A DNA stretch of 64,000 bases from Mesorhizobium sp. WSM4311. Its GTDB lineage: Bacteria > Pseudomonadota > Alphaproteobacteria > Rhizobiales > Rhizobiaceae. This document shows, piece by piece, positions 55,517 through 64,000 of the stretch; within the stretch, counting starts at the first letter, position 1, and the number at the start of each line of letters is the position of its first letter. Made by a program: the position numbers and the translations under genes. The notes beneath the pieces are model-generated. The model did not search any database, was not told the DNA's origin, and saw only the letters and a program-made list of their open reading frames with translations. The stretch is from the NCBI RefSeq assembly GCF_002295115.1, contig NZ_NSFV01000007.1:186001-250000 (forward strand). The letters run 5' to 3'.

Positions 55517-57583
55517 TCACTCGCTGACATCCTGCACCCAGCTTCTGGGGTGGCCGTCGACACGGAACTGGAAGATGAAATAGGGCGGGATGCAGGTGCC
55601 TTCGCCGGGCTTGGCCTGGGGTAAATCGTCATAGCCGGCGGTGCAGATATAGTCCTCGCGGCAGGCATGCGCTTTGTCGCAGGCGCGCAGGCCGGCGGTC
55701 TTGGTGAATTCCCCGGTGCAGAATTTGTGGTCCCTGCCGGACGCGATGCAGTCGTTGAAGCCGGTCTTGGCCAGCCGGCCGCAGGTCGCCTCGTCGGGAA
55801 GCTTGTCGCAGCTTGCCTTGCGCAACATGCCGCCGGGAAAACCGCCGGTCTTCTGCTCGGGATTGTCGTAGCGCTGGCGCGCCGCACCATAGCCGGCGAG
55901 TTTGACCAGTGGTTTCTTGTCCCGCGCGGGGTCGATGGCGCAGGCCTTGGCGGTGGCCGGCGACAGGCGGCAATACTGGTCGTTGCCCCAGGTCGACATT
56001 TTGATCTCGCCGAACTCGACGGGATCGCCGACCGCGGTACCCTTCTCGCTGACGCAGGTGCCGAAGCCCGGATGGATGGCGCTTTCGTGGACGCCGGCGC
56101 AGCGCAGGCCGGCACCGCAGGTCCAGTCCTTGAAGCTCGCGTCGTCACCACGATAGCAGATCGAGCCCCAGCCATTGTAGAGATCGGTGCCCTTCAGCGC
56201 TTCGGCATATTTCCGGTCCGGGCGGGCGGCGAAGCCGCGCGTGAAATCAGGATGGCCGCCGGCGGCGAATTGTTCGACGATGGCGCGGCGGCGCGGCAGG
56301 TCGGCGAAGAACACCGCCGAGCCCGGCACGAAGACGGCGTTGCGGCGCGGTTCGCTGGCCGGGTCGGCGCCGGTGTAGTGGAAGCCGGCAATGCCATGGG
56401 TCTGATGGCAGCCAGTGCAGCTCATTTCGTTCAGCCGCAAATTGAAGCCGGCGACCGATTTGATGGTGACGAGCGTGTTGCCCCTGGCGACGTAATCCTT
56501 CAGCGCCTTGTCGATATCGGTATCGTCGACCAGCCCATAGGCGATGTTGTTCTGCGAGCGGCTCAAGCCTCCAGGCGCGACGGAAACGGCGCTCTTGGCC
56601 AGGAATTTTTCGTCGATGACGAGCCGGCCATGGTCGAGATCGTAGATGTTGCGGTCGGTGAGCAGCCATTTGGCGAAGGACTTGACGTCGGCCAGCACCG
56701 TCGCCCGGTCGATCTGGTTCTCCATCCTCGCTTCATAGAAGCTCGAGATCGCCGGATCCCATTTGAAGATCTTCAGGAGATATTCGGCGTGGCCGCCGAA
56801 ATCGCGCCGCGTCGAGGCCGACAGCCGCAGCACCTGCATGTTGAGCTCGAGCCGCATGATCTGCGAGGAATTGAGCATGGCGCCGGACAGCGGGCCTTCG
56901 TCGGAACGCAGCCAGGCGGCCAGTTGCTCGGGCGGCAGGTCTTTCTGGCCGGCGGCAAGCCAGCGCTGGGCGATTTCGGCGCAGGAGACGTCGGTTGCAC
57001 TTGGCAGATCCTTCGAGGCGCGCGCCTGCGCCCGCCTTGGCTTGGCGTTGAAGACCAGGCTCATGGTCAGCGGCAGGCGCGAGGAGATGCGCTGCGCCAC
57101 CTTGCCCTTGGCCGGCTTTTCGGCGACCGAATAGTGAAAGCGGTAGATCAGCCTGATTTCGCCGCATTCGGTGTGGCCGAGATAGCCGCGATCCATGCGG
57201 TTGACGACGCCGGTGAGGTCCAGCGTCGAGCCGTCGTCGTCGATGTATCTGGGATTGAATTTCTGGCTGGTGTCGCTCGATTTGGCCATGGCGGCGACAT
57301 AGGGGTCGGGACTGGTCCTCGGCTCGTCCGATATCTCCTGCTTGACGGTGTCGCGCACCTTGGCCAGCGCCGGCACGGAAAACAGACCGTGATTGTCGAC
57401 GTCGCGGGTGAGGCCGAGCGCGGGACCGAGCAGCCGGCTGATCGACAAGCCGCCGCGCTCCAGCGCCTGCAAGGTGGCCGGATCGGTGACCGCGACGCCG
57501 GAGTCGAGCGTCACCGATCCGGCCCCCCGCAAGCCCAGGCAGCTCAGTGCCACAACCAACACTATTTGACCGATCGTTCGCAA
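55517..57583 (-). CDS. Secreted protein with one CxxCH haem motif
   Basis: A protein of about 688 residues if started at TTG 57583, which places a signal peptide (RTIGQIVLVVALSCLGL) at the N terminus behind GAGGGGCGG; ATG 57658 or 57766 would add residues before it. Near residue 389 it has SCTGCHQTHG, a single CxxCH c-type haem site, so export to the periplasm is likely. The C-terminal third holds many cysteines (WTCGAGLRC, ACDKAHACREDYIC). I recognise no characterised family; it may be an electron-transfer or peroxidase-like protein. Confidence 0.7.
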   Translation of the reverse strand: MRTIGQIVLVVALSCLGLRGAGSVTLDSGVAVTDPATLQALERGGLSISRLLGPALGLTRDVDNHGLFSVPALAKVRDTVKQEISDEPRTSPDPYVAAMAKSSDTSQKFNPRYIDDDGSTLDLTGVVNRMDRGYLGHTECGEIRLIYRFHYSVAEKPAKGKVAQRISSRLPLTMSLVFNAKPRRAQARASKDLPSATDVSCAEIAQRWLAAGQKDLPPEQLAAWLRSDEGPLSGAMLNSSQIMRLELNMQVLRLSASTRRDFGGHAEYLLKIFKWDPAISSFYEARMENQIDRATVLADVKSFAKWLLTDRNIYDLDHGRLVIDEKFLAKSAVSVAPGGLSRSQNNIAYGLVDDTDIDKALKDYVARGNTLVTIKSVAGFNLRLNEMSCTGCHQTHGIAGFHYTGADPASEPRRNAVFVPGSAVFFADLPRRRAIVEQFAAGGHPDFTRGFAARPDRKYAEALKGTDLYNGWGSICYRGDDASFKDWTCGAGLRCAGVHESAIHPGFGTCVSEKGTAVGDPVEFGEIKMSTWGNDQYCRLSPATAKACAIDPARDKKPLVKLAGYGAARQRYDNPEQKTGGFPGGMLRKASCDKLPDEATCGRLAKTGFNDCIASGRDHKFCTGEFTKTAGLRACDKAHACREDYICTAGYDDLPQAKPGEGTCIPPYFIFQFRVDGHPRSWVQDVSE

Positions 57584-57777
57584 CCGCCCCTCGCATCCTC
57601 CGTCACGGCCGATGCTACAAGCCTTCAAAGGTTCCGGCCAGAGTGGTGAAGCGGTCATGCCGGCATCGCCTTGGCCATCGAAAAACACTGTGACTTGGCG
57701 CAACCATTGGGATAATTGTTTGTTGGGTTGAGCCGGCCTTGCCGGAGCAATGAGGAAGTTTATCACGGGGAGTTGCC

Positions 57778-58701
57778 ATGCTCTGGAGAGGCCGTCGTCA
57801 GAGTGACAATATCGAGGACGACCGCAGCGATAGCGGCGGCGGCGGGATCGGCGGCGGTGGCGGCCAATTCCAGCTCCCCATCGGCGGCCGGACCGGTGGC
57901 GGCGGCAGCATCCTCCTCGTTATCCTCGTCGTGCTGGCCGGATGGTATTTCGGCTTCGATCCCTCGGCGATCCTGGGCGGTGGCGACGGCGGCCTGCTGC
58001 CGGGGGGCGGTGGCCAGATATCAGACAACAGCGGCGGCCAGGGCAGCGGCACGGCACCCGCCAATGACGAGATGAAGCAGTTTGTCGCGACCGTGCTTGC
58101 CGAAACCGAGGACACCTGGACCGGCATCTTCAAGTCGCAGGGCCTGACCTATGAGGATCCCAAGCTGGTGCTGTTTTCCGGCCAGGTTCGCTCGGCCTGC
58201 GGCTTTGCCTCGGCGGCGGCTGGACCGTTCTATTGTCCGGGCGACCACAAGGTCTATCTCGACATGACCTTCTTCCAGCAGCTCGATCAGCAATTCGGCG
58301 CCTCGGGCGAGTTCGCGCGGGCCTATGTCGTAGCGCATGAGGTCGGTCACCACGTGCAAAACCTCACCGGCATCATGTCCAAGTTCAACCAGATGCGGCA
58401 AGGCATGAGCGAGGCCGATGCCAACCAACTGTCGGTGCGCATCGAACTGCAGGCCGACTGCTTCGCCGGCGTGTGGGCGCATTACACCGCGCAGAAGGGC
58501 ATATTGGAGCAGGGCGACATCGAAAGCGCGCTCAACGCCGCCAAGCAGATCGGCGACGACACGCTGCAGAAGAAGATGCAGGGCTATGTCGTGCCGGAAA
58601 GCTTCAACCACGGCACCTCGCAGCAGCGCCAGACCTGGCTGGCGCGCGGCTACAAGAGCGGCAAGCTTTCGGACTGCAACACGCTGAGCGGCCCGATCTG
58701 A
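57778..58701 (+). CDS. Neutral zinc metallopeptidase, YpfJ family
   Basis: A 307-residue membrane-anchored protein. After an N-terminal Gly-rich region and one transmembrane helix (residues ~44-58), the peptidase domain carries HEVGHH (zinc His187 and His191, Glu188), then ELQADCFAGVWAHY and the C-terminal HGTSQQRQTWLARGY. Cellular substrates of YpfJ proteins are not known. It is divergent from the CxxCH gene. Confidence 0.9.
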   Translation: MLWRGRRQSDNIEDDRSDSGGGGIGGGGGQFQLPIGGRTGGGGSILLVILVVLAGWYFGFDPSAILGGGDGGLLPGGGGQISDNSGGQGSGTAPANDEMKQFVATVLAETEDTWTGIFKSQGLTYEDPKLVLFSGQVRSACGFASAAAGPFYCPGDHKVYLDMTFFQQLDQQFGASGEFARAYVVAHEVGHHVQNLTGIMSKFNQMRQGMSEADANQLSVRIELQADCFAGVWAHYTAQKGILEQGDIESALNAAKQIGDDTLQKKMQGYVVPESFNHGTSQQRQTWLARGYKSGKLSDCNTLSGPI

Positions 58702-58918
58702 CGAGGCCATCTGGAAATTCTACTCCTGCGGCCATCTAGCCGGAGCGAATTTTGAAGCGGTCTCGGCTAGCGTTTCCTGGCCGGCCTGACGACGAAGTCG
58801 CAGTCAGGGAGAGTCAGGATCAACGATTCCTGGCTGTTCCCGCATTGTTCCTTTTTGCGGGCTCGCCTATAAGGTGCGTCCGCCTGCGCCCCGGGCGACC
58901 AAAGGAGCCTGACCCATC

Positions 58919-60184
58919 ATGATCGACCCCAAAACCGCCAGGCGGGGCCTCGCGCTGGTTTTCACCACGCTGCTGCTGGATATTATCGGCTTCGGCATCA
59001 TCATGCCGGTGCTGCCGGCCTATTTGCAGGAATTGTCCGGTGTCAGCATCAGCGGCGCGGCGATCGAGGGCGGCTGGCTGTTCTTCGTCTATGCGGCCAT
59101 GCAGTTCTTCTTCGCGCCGATCATGGGCGGGTTGAGCGACCGGTTCGGGCGGCGGCCGATCCTGCTTGCCTCGGTGCTGACCTTCTCGATCGACAATCTG
59201 ATCTGCGCGGTCGCCTGGTCTTATCCGATGCTGTTCATTGGTCGTGTGCTGGCCGGCATTTCGGGCGCCAGCTATTCGACGACCTCGGCCTTCATCGCCG
59301 ACATCTCGAACGACGAGAACCGAGCGAAGAATTTCGGCCTGCTCGGCATCGCCTTCGGCGTCGGCTTCGTCATCGGCCCAGTGTTGGGCGGGCTGCTCGG
59401 CACGTTCGGGCCGCGCGTGCCGTTCTTTTTCGCCGCCGGGCTCGCCTTCGTGAACTTCCTGATCGCGATGGTCTTCCTGCCCGAAACGCTCGACGAGAAG
59501 CATCGCCGCCGGTTCGAGTGGAAACGCGCCAACCCGGTCGGCACGCTGCTGCAGATGCGCAGGTATGAGGGCATCGGCTGGATCGGGCTCGTCTTCTTCC
59601 TGATGACGCTCGGCCACATGATGTATCCGGCGGTCTGGTCGTTCGTCTCCAGCTACCGCTATGGCTGGAGCGAGCAGCAGATCGGCTTCTCACTCGGCGC
59701 TTTCGGCCTGTGCGGCGCGATCGTCATGGGCACGGTGCTGCCGCGCGTCATCCCCAGGCTCGGCGAGTGGAAGACGGCGGTCATCGGCCTGACATTCACG
59801 GCGCTCAGCGCCTTCGGCTACGCCTTCGCGACGCAGGGCTGGATGATCTATGCGGTGATCGTCGCCGGTTGCCTGGAGGCACTTGCCGATCCGCCGCTGA
59901 GGAGCCTCGCCGCCGCCAAGGTCCCGCCTTCGGCGCAAGGCGAACTCCAGGGCGCGATGACCTCGCTCTTCTCGATCACCTCGATCATCACGCCGCTGCT
60001 CTACACGGCGATCTTTTCCTGGTTCACCGGGCCAAGCGCACCGGTGACCTTCGGTGGCGCACCCTATCTGGTTGGCGCATGCTTCCTGATGCTGGCGCTC
60101 ATCGTCTTCGTCACGAAAGTCGCGAGACCCTCGCGGCTGAGGAACGCCGCGACCAGCGTCGCGGAAGATGCGGCGCAGGTATGA
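58919..60184 (+). CDS. MFS transporter, TetA/TCR-like
   Basis: A 421-residue 12-helix DHA1-family pump. FTTLLLDIIGFGIIMPVLPAYL and GLSDRFGRRPILL (motif A) plus IAFGVGFVIGPVLGGLLG (motif C) match tetracycline-resistance-type efflux proteins, which occur widely as chromosomal homologues with unknown substrate. The ATG follows AAAGGAGCC. A -10-like TATAAGG lies upstream near 58870. It is convergent with carA. Confidence 0.88.
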   Translation: MIDPKTARRGLALVFTTLLLDIIGFGIIMPVLPAYLQELSGVSISGAAIEGGWLFFVYAAMQFFFAPIMGGLSDRFGRRPILLASVLTFSIDNLICAVAWSYPMLFIGRVLAGISGASYSTTSAFIADISNDENRAKNFGLLGIAFGVGFVIGPVLGGLLGTFGPRVPFFFAAGLAFVNFLIAMVFLPETLDEKHRRRFEWKRANPVGTLLQMRRYEGIGWIGLVFFLMTLGHMMYPAVWSFVSSYRYGWSEQQIGFSLGAFGLCGAIVMGTVLPRVIPRLGEWKTAVIGLTFTALSAFGYAFATQGWMIYAVIVAGCLEALADPPLRSLAAAKVPPSAQGELQGAMTSLFSITSIITPLLYTAIFSWFTGPSAPVTFGGAPYLVGACFLMLALIVFVTKVARPSRLRNAATSVAEDAAQV

Positions 60185-60254
60185 GCCACGACAGCCGGAT
60201 CGCGCTGACCAGGGGACGGCCTGTCGCTGTCGCGGCGGGTCGCGTCGCTTCCGG

Positions 60255-61472
60255 CTAAGCCCGCTCGGCCAGCAATTCCTCGCCGCGCTTTTCGCGGATC
60301 AGGTTGACGAAGCGGCGGAACAGATAGTGCGAATCCTGCGGGCCGGGCGAGGCTTCCGGATGATGCTGGACCGAGAACACCGGACGGCCGGTGAGCGTGA
60401 TGCCGCAGTTCGAGCCGTCGAACAGCGAGACATGGGTTTCCTCGACGCCCGCGGGCAGCGAGTCCGCGTCGACGGCAAAGCCGTGGTTCATCGAGACGAT
60501 CTCGACCTTGCCGGTGGTGTGGTCCTTGACCGGATGGTTGGCGCCGTGATGACCCTGGTGCATCTTGGCGGTCCTGCCGCCGAGCGCCAGCGCCAGCATC
60601 TGGTGGCCGAGGCAGATGCCGAACACCGGAATGTCGGTCTTCAGCAGGTCCTGGATGACCGGCACGGCATAGTCGCCGGTGGCTTCCGGGTCGCCGGGGC
60701 CGTTGGAAAGGAAGATGCCGTCCGGCTGCATGGCGAGGATTTCTTCCGAGCCGGTGCTGGCCGGAACGACCGTCACCTTGGCGCCGAGGCCGGCAAGCAG
60801 GCGCAATATGTTGCGCTTGACGCCGTAGTCGATGGCCACGACGTGCAGCGACGGCGCCGCCTGTTCGCCAAAACCCTCATTCCACACCCAGGGCGTCTCG
60901 CGCCAGACCGAGGACTGGCCCGAGGTGACTTCCTTGGCGAGGTCGAGGCCGATCAGACCAGACCATGCGGCGGCGCGCCGCTTCAGATCGTCGAGGTCGA
61001 ACACGCCGTCGGGCGCATGCGCGATGACGGCGTTGGGCATGCCTTTTTCGCGGATCAGCGCGGTAAGCGCGCGGGTGTCGATGCCCGAGAGCGCGACGAT
61101 GCCGCGCTTCTTCAGCCACTGGTCGAGGTGGCCGGCGGCGCGGTAGTTGGACGGGTTGGTGACGTCGGCCTTGAACACGGCCCCGACTGCGCCGGCGCGG
61201 GCCGCCGGATTGAGGTCCTCGATGTCCTCGCCATTGGTGCCGATATTGCCGATATGCGGGAAGGTGAAAGTGACGATCTGGCCGGCGTAGGACGGATCGG
61301 TGAGGATTTCCTGGTAGCCGGTGAGCGCGGTGTTGAAGCAGACTTCGGCGACAGCCGAGCCGGTGGCGCCGAGGCCGCGGCCCTCGATGACGGTGCCGTC
61401 GGCCAGCACCAGAAGGGCGGTCGGCTTTTCGGCGGCCCAAGGGGCGGTCGACGCGGGCGTCATCTCGGCCAT
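60255..61472 (-). CDS. carA: Carbamoyl-phosphate synthase small subunit
   Basis: A 405-residue glutaminase subunit that delivers ammonia to CarB. It has the N-terminal CarA domain (LLVLADGTVIEGRGLGATG, EVCFNTALTGYQEIL) and the C-terminal class I glutaminase with the nucleophile Cys in FGICLGHQML and the His/Glu in VQHHPEASPGP. ATG 61472 has AGGAGTGCC. It is about 17 kb from carB with its own promoter, so the two must be coordinated in trans. Confidence 0.97.
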   Translation of the reverse strand: MAEMTPASTAPWAAEKPTALLVLADGTVIEGRGLGATGSAVAEVCFNTALTGYQEILTDPSYAGQIVTFTFPHIGNIGTNGEDIEDLNPAARAGAVGAVFKADVTNPSNYRAAGHLDQWLKKRGIVALSGIDTRALTALIREKGMPNAVIAHAPDGVFDLDDLKRRAAAWSGLIGLDLAKEVTSGQSSVWRETPWVWNEGFGEQAAPSLHVVAIDYGVKRNILRLLAGLGAKVTVVPASTGSEEILAMQPDGIFLSNGPGDPEATGDYAVPVIQDLLKTDIPVFGICLGHQMLALALGGRTAKMHQGHHGANHPVKDHTTGKVEIVSMNHGFAVDADSLPAGVEETHVSLFDGSNCGITLTGRPVFSVQHHPEASPGPQDSHYLFRRFVNLIREKRGEELLAERA

Positions 61473-61593
61473 GGCGGCACTCCTATCAGGCTGCGCGTTG
61501 CAAAGGCCCGGCGGGCCATCCGCGCAGCATACGGCGCGGAGCGGCGAATTCGCAGCCTCCACGCACTCAAGCTTCAGTTCATGCAAGGCCCAG

Positions 61594-61622
61594 TACATAG
61601 GGGAAGGGGGCAGGGCGGTCAA
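61594..61622 (-). promoter_or_regulatory. Candidate carA promoter
   Basis: On minus, TTGACC (61622-61617) and TATGTA (61599-61594) are 17 bp apart. A two-part hairpin (GCTGCGCG/CGCGCAGC at 61490-61528 with an inner GGCCC/GGGCC) lies in the leader just before the ribosome site. Confidence 0.65.
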
Positions 61623-61745
61623 TGATCATGCGAAATGCGGCTCCGATTTATTTCATCAAGCAATATCATAGGCTTGCCTCGCAATATCAGGGTTTGCGTT
61701 GGCTTGGCCCCGGCGCTATTGTCCGCGCCGATCGAAGGAGAAAGC

Positions 61746-62198
61746 ATGATGCGCGCAAAAATCGCCGAATCCCTGAAGAGCGCGATGAAGGCGCAGGACA
61801 AGCACCGGCTGCCGACATTGCGGCTGATCCAGGCCGCCATTCATGATCGCGACATCGCCAATCGCGGGTCGGGCAAGGATCCCGCCAGCGACGAGGAGAT
61901 CCTGCAGATACTGGCCAAGATGGTGAAGCAGCGCGAGGAATCGGCGAAAGCCTTCGAGGAAGGCAGGCGACCGGAACTGGCGGCGCAGGAGCGCGGTGAG
62001 ATGGAGATCATCCGCGGCTTCCTGCCGACGCAGCTCGACGACGCGGCGGTCACGGCGGCAGCCCGCGACGCGATCGCGGCGACGGGTGCCGCCAGCCAGA
62101 AGGACATGGGCAAGGTGATCGCCGCGCTGAAGCAGAAATATGCCGGCCAGATGGATTTCGGCAAGGCCAGCGGCATCGTCAAGGGCCTGCTGCAGTAG
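61746..62198 (+). CDS. yqeY: GatB/YqeY domain protein
   Basis: A 150-residue protein of the YqeY family, which shares a tRNA-binding-like helical domain with GatB. It starts MMRAKIAESLKSAMKAQDK, with RLPTLRLIQAAIHDRDIA, MVKQREESAKAFEEGGRPEL-like and QKDMGKVIAALKQKYAG segments. GAAGGAGAAAGC fixes ATG 61746 (61749 is adjacent). It is divergent from carA, as often seen in alphaproteobacteria. Confidence 0.9.
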   Translation: MMRAKIAESLKSAMKAQDKHRLPTLRLIQAAIHDRDIANRGSGKDPASDEEILQILAKMVKQREESAKAFEEGRRPELAAQERGEMEIIRGFLPTQLDDAAVTAAARDAIAATGAASQKDMGKVIAALKQKYAGQMDFGKASGIVKGLLQ

Positions 62199-62199
62199 G

Positions 62200-62249
62200 G
62201 CGTTTAAGGGCAACCGCCAGGTCTGGACTTGCCTTAAGACGCTGTTTTT
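62200..62249. terminator. Shared terminator between yqeY and LysR
   Basis: GCGTTTAAGGGCAA (62200-62213) and TTGCCTTAAGACGC (62229-62242) pair with one bulge, followed by five T residues on plus. The LysR stop lies inside the right arm. Confidence 0.6.
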
Positions 62250-63160
62250 GGCGGCTCCAGCGCGCGTCGCAATGCCGGCGCCTCCTGCTGGATGTGATCC
62301 CACAACCGGTTGGCGATCGGCCCGTGCGGCCGGTCGCGGCGGCGCGCCACCACCAGCTCGTCGGTGCGGCCCGGCATATGGCGACCGGCAATGGAGCGCA
62401 GGCGTCCATCGTGCAATTCTTCCTCGATCAGGAAGCGGGGCAGGTGGCCCCAGCCAAGGCCCTGCAGGATGATTTCCTTCTTCATGCCCTGGTCGGGCAC
62501 CAGGCATTGCGGCGCGCCTTCGACCATGAAGTAGTCCTGCCGTGGCGAATGGCGGGCGGTGTCGCGCATGACGCATTGGGTGAGCGCCCGCATCTGGTCC
62601 AGCGTGATCGGCTGCCTGAGGCGCTCGGGCAAAAAGCCCGGCGCCGCCACGGGAATGAACGGCACCTTGCACAAATCGATCCATTCCACCCGCGCGTCGC
62701 CCTTGTCGATCCAGTGCAGGATCAGGTCGGCCTCGTCATCGAAAAGCCGCTCCCAAGGGCCGCCGACGGCTTCGAAATGCAGATGCAGGCGCGTGCCCGG
62801 GCATTGGCCGAAGAACCGTCCGAGCATGCCCAGCACCTGCGGCCTCGGGCAGAGGTCGCCGATCACGACATGGATCTCGCTTTCCTCGCCCATCGAGAGC
62901 TGGGCGGCGTGGACGCGCAGGCTTTCCAGTTCGCGCAGCAGCGATTGCGCCCGGCGGTGGAACGACAGCCCTGCCTCGGTCGGGCGCACGCGATAGCCGC
63001 TGCGATCCAGGAGAACGAGGTCGAGCTGCCGTTCGAGCTTGGCAATGGCGGCGAACACCGCCGGGTGCGAGCGGTGCAGCAAGCTCGCCGCCGGCTGAAA
63101 GCCGCCGGTGCGGATCACCGCATCGAAGCATTGCAGGTCGTGCAAGGTGAATTCGGCCAT
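62234..63160 (-). CDS. LysR-type regulator divergent from alpha/beta hydrolase
   Basis: A 308-residue LysR protein with the N-terminal helix-turn-helix GGFQPAASLLHRSHPAVFAAIAKLERQLD and a substrate domain from about residue 95. It is divergent from a 3-oxoadipate enol-lactonase-like hydrolase across 101 AT-rich bases (63161-63261), where its operator is likely, so it may control aromatic breakdown. Effector unknown. Confidence 0.87.
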   Translation of the reverse strand: MAEFTLHDLQCFDAVIRTGGFQPAASLLHRSHPAVFAAIAKLERQLDLVLLDRSGYRVRPTEAGLSFHRRAQSLLRELESLRVHAAQLSMGEESEIHVVIGDLCPRPQVLGMLGRFFGQCPGTRLHLHFEAVGGPWERLFDDEADLILHWIDKGDARVEWIDLCKVPFIPVAAPGFLPERLRQPITLDQMRALTQCVMRDTARHSPRQDYFMVEGAPQCLVPDQGMKKEIILQGLGWGHLPRFLIEEELHDGRLRSIAGRHMPGRTDELVVARRRDRPHGPIANRLWDHIQQEAPALRRALEPPKTAS

Positions 63161-63261
63161 GTCAGCTTTTTCTACAGAATTTGTCCTATCTTTGTAATAT
63201 CAACAAAAGCTCGACGCGACTACGCTCCGCCTCATTCATCGTTCCAGAAGGACTTTTCATC

Positions 63262-64000
63262 ATGAATGAGCCGAATTTCGTGACCGTCGGCGACGGCACG
63301 CGCATCGCCTATCGTTTCGATGGCGATGCCGCCAAGCCGGTGCTGGTGCTGTCGAACTCCATCGCCACCACGCTGCACATGTGGGACGGGCAGGCCGGCG
63401 AGCTTTCAAAACATTTCCGTGTCCTGCGCTACGACTTTCGCGGCCATGGCGGATCAAGCGCCCCGGTCGGTGCGTATTCGCTCGACCGGCTCGGCCGCGA
63501 CGTGATCGAACTGCTCGATGCACTCGGGCTTGGACGTGTGCATTTCCTCGGACTGTCGCTGGGCGGCTTCGTCGGGCAGTGGCTCGGCATCCATGCACCG
63601 GAGCGGATCGACAGGCTGATCCTGAGCAACACCTCGTCCCATCTGGCGCCGGCAAGCTATTTCGACGAGCGGATTGCCGTTGTCCGGCAGGCGCCGGACA
63701 TGTCGGAAACCGCCGAAGTCTTCCTCAACAACTGGTTCCCCGCGCGGATGGTGACGGCCAACGAACCCGTCATCGAGGAATTCCGCACCATGCTGCTCGC
63801 TATCGACCGGCAAGGCCTGGCTGGCCTGTTCGCCGCCGTTCGCGATGCCGATCTTCGCCGCACGGTGTCGCTGATCAACCGGCCGACGCTGGTGATCGCC
63901 GGCGAGCACGACACGGTGACGGCCGCCAGCCACAGCGAACTGATCGCGGCGGCCGTGCCCGGCGCGAAGCTGGTCGTGCTGCCGGCGGTTCACCTGTCGA
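63262..64000 (+). CDS. Alpha/beta hydrolase, 3-oxoadipate enol-lactonase-like, cut by window end
   Basis: The frame is open from ATG 63262 to the window end (246 residues seen). It shows the alpha/beta hydrolase core: LSNSIATTLHMWDGQ (oxyanion region), RYDFRGHGGSS, the nucleophile elbow GLSLGG with Ser99 and GEHDTVT with the acid; the His of the triad should be the one in PAVHLS at the end. PcaD-like enzymes open the lactone in protocatechuate breakdown. Without the rest of a pca operon the substrate is uncertain. Confidence 0.85.
   Translation, partial: MNEPNFVTVGDGTRIAYRFDGDAAKPVLVLSNSIATTLHMWDGQAGELSKHFRVLRYDFRGHGGSSAPVGAYSLDRLGRDVIELLDALGLGRVHFLGLSLGGFVGQWLGIHAPERIDRLILSNTSSHLAPASYFDERIAVVRQAPDMSETAEVFLNNWFPARMVTANEPVIEEFRTMLLAIDRQGLAGLFAAVRDADLRRTVSLINRPTLVIAGEHDTVTAASHSELIAAAVPGAKLVVLPAVHLS

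Noticed and set aside
55667..57649. 660-codon plus frame opposite the CxxCH gene
   Set aside because: Composition (Gly/Ala/Arg/Val-rich without motifs) is that of an antisense shadow.

Overview
The window is chromosomal, GC-rich alphaproteobacterial DNA that looks like Mesorhizobium or a close relative in the Rhizobiales. The evidence is the trxB-lsrB pair, DUF3775, ChaC-like, extensin-like and rhizobial-type carAB genes, and many short GC-rich palindromic intergenic repeats of the kind common in Mesorhizobium. I saw no rRNA, tRNA, CRISPR array, integrase, transposase or phage gene.

Layout. 0-5.7 kb: LssY-type protein, ChaC-like cyclotransferase, two extensin-like murein proteins, DUF3775, a secreted TPR protein and greA behind a leader terminator. 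5.7-13 kb: an LPS inner-core locus with hldD-waaF-waaC on minus and hldE-gmhA-gmhB on plus, ending in a WaaE-like glycosyltransferase; together these cover ADP-heptose synthesis and heptose transfer. 13-17.2 kb: Lrp regulator, trxB, lsrB, a membrane methyltransferase, then a 730-bp non-coding stretch with an AbcR-like small RNA candidate and a second RNA-like element. 17-25 kb: an EF-G paralogue, an EAL gene remnant, cupin, MFS pump, aspartate aminotransferase and two translationally coupled EAL genes. 25-37 kb: GST, cspA, DNA repair methyltransferase, lytic transglycosylase, a sugar ABC importer without its ATPase, and single-gene stress or unknown functions. 37.2-39.5 kb: an AT-rich insert encoding an AAA ATPase plus a DUF4435 TOPRIM-like protein, resembling a PARIS anti-phage system, with the ATPase split by a frameshift. 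39.6-43.3 kb: carB, with a promoter and a terminator-like hairpin in its leader. 43.4-55.4 kb: SH3 protein, phosphoesterase, deaminase, three regulator/target divergons (ArsR-MFS, MarR-SDR, LysR-LysE), then PCMT-like protein and the mntH/mntR manganese divergon. 55.4-64 kb: a large secreted protein with one CxxCH haem motif, YpfJ-type metalloprotease, TetA-like MFS pump, carA, yqeY and a LysR/alpha-beta-hydrolase divergon cut by the window end.

How the parts work together. Most of the window is ordinary core genome: envelope (heptose LPS core, murein enzymes), pyrimidine/arginine precursor supply (carA and carB about 17 kb apart, each with its own promoter), redox control (trxB-lsrB) and manganese uptake. 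The accessory signals are the AT-rich defence-like pair, the palindromic repeat families and the small RNA candidates. Coordinates and motifs were read by eye; family names are from recognition of conserved motifs, not from a search.
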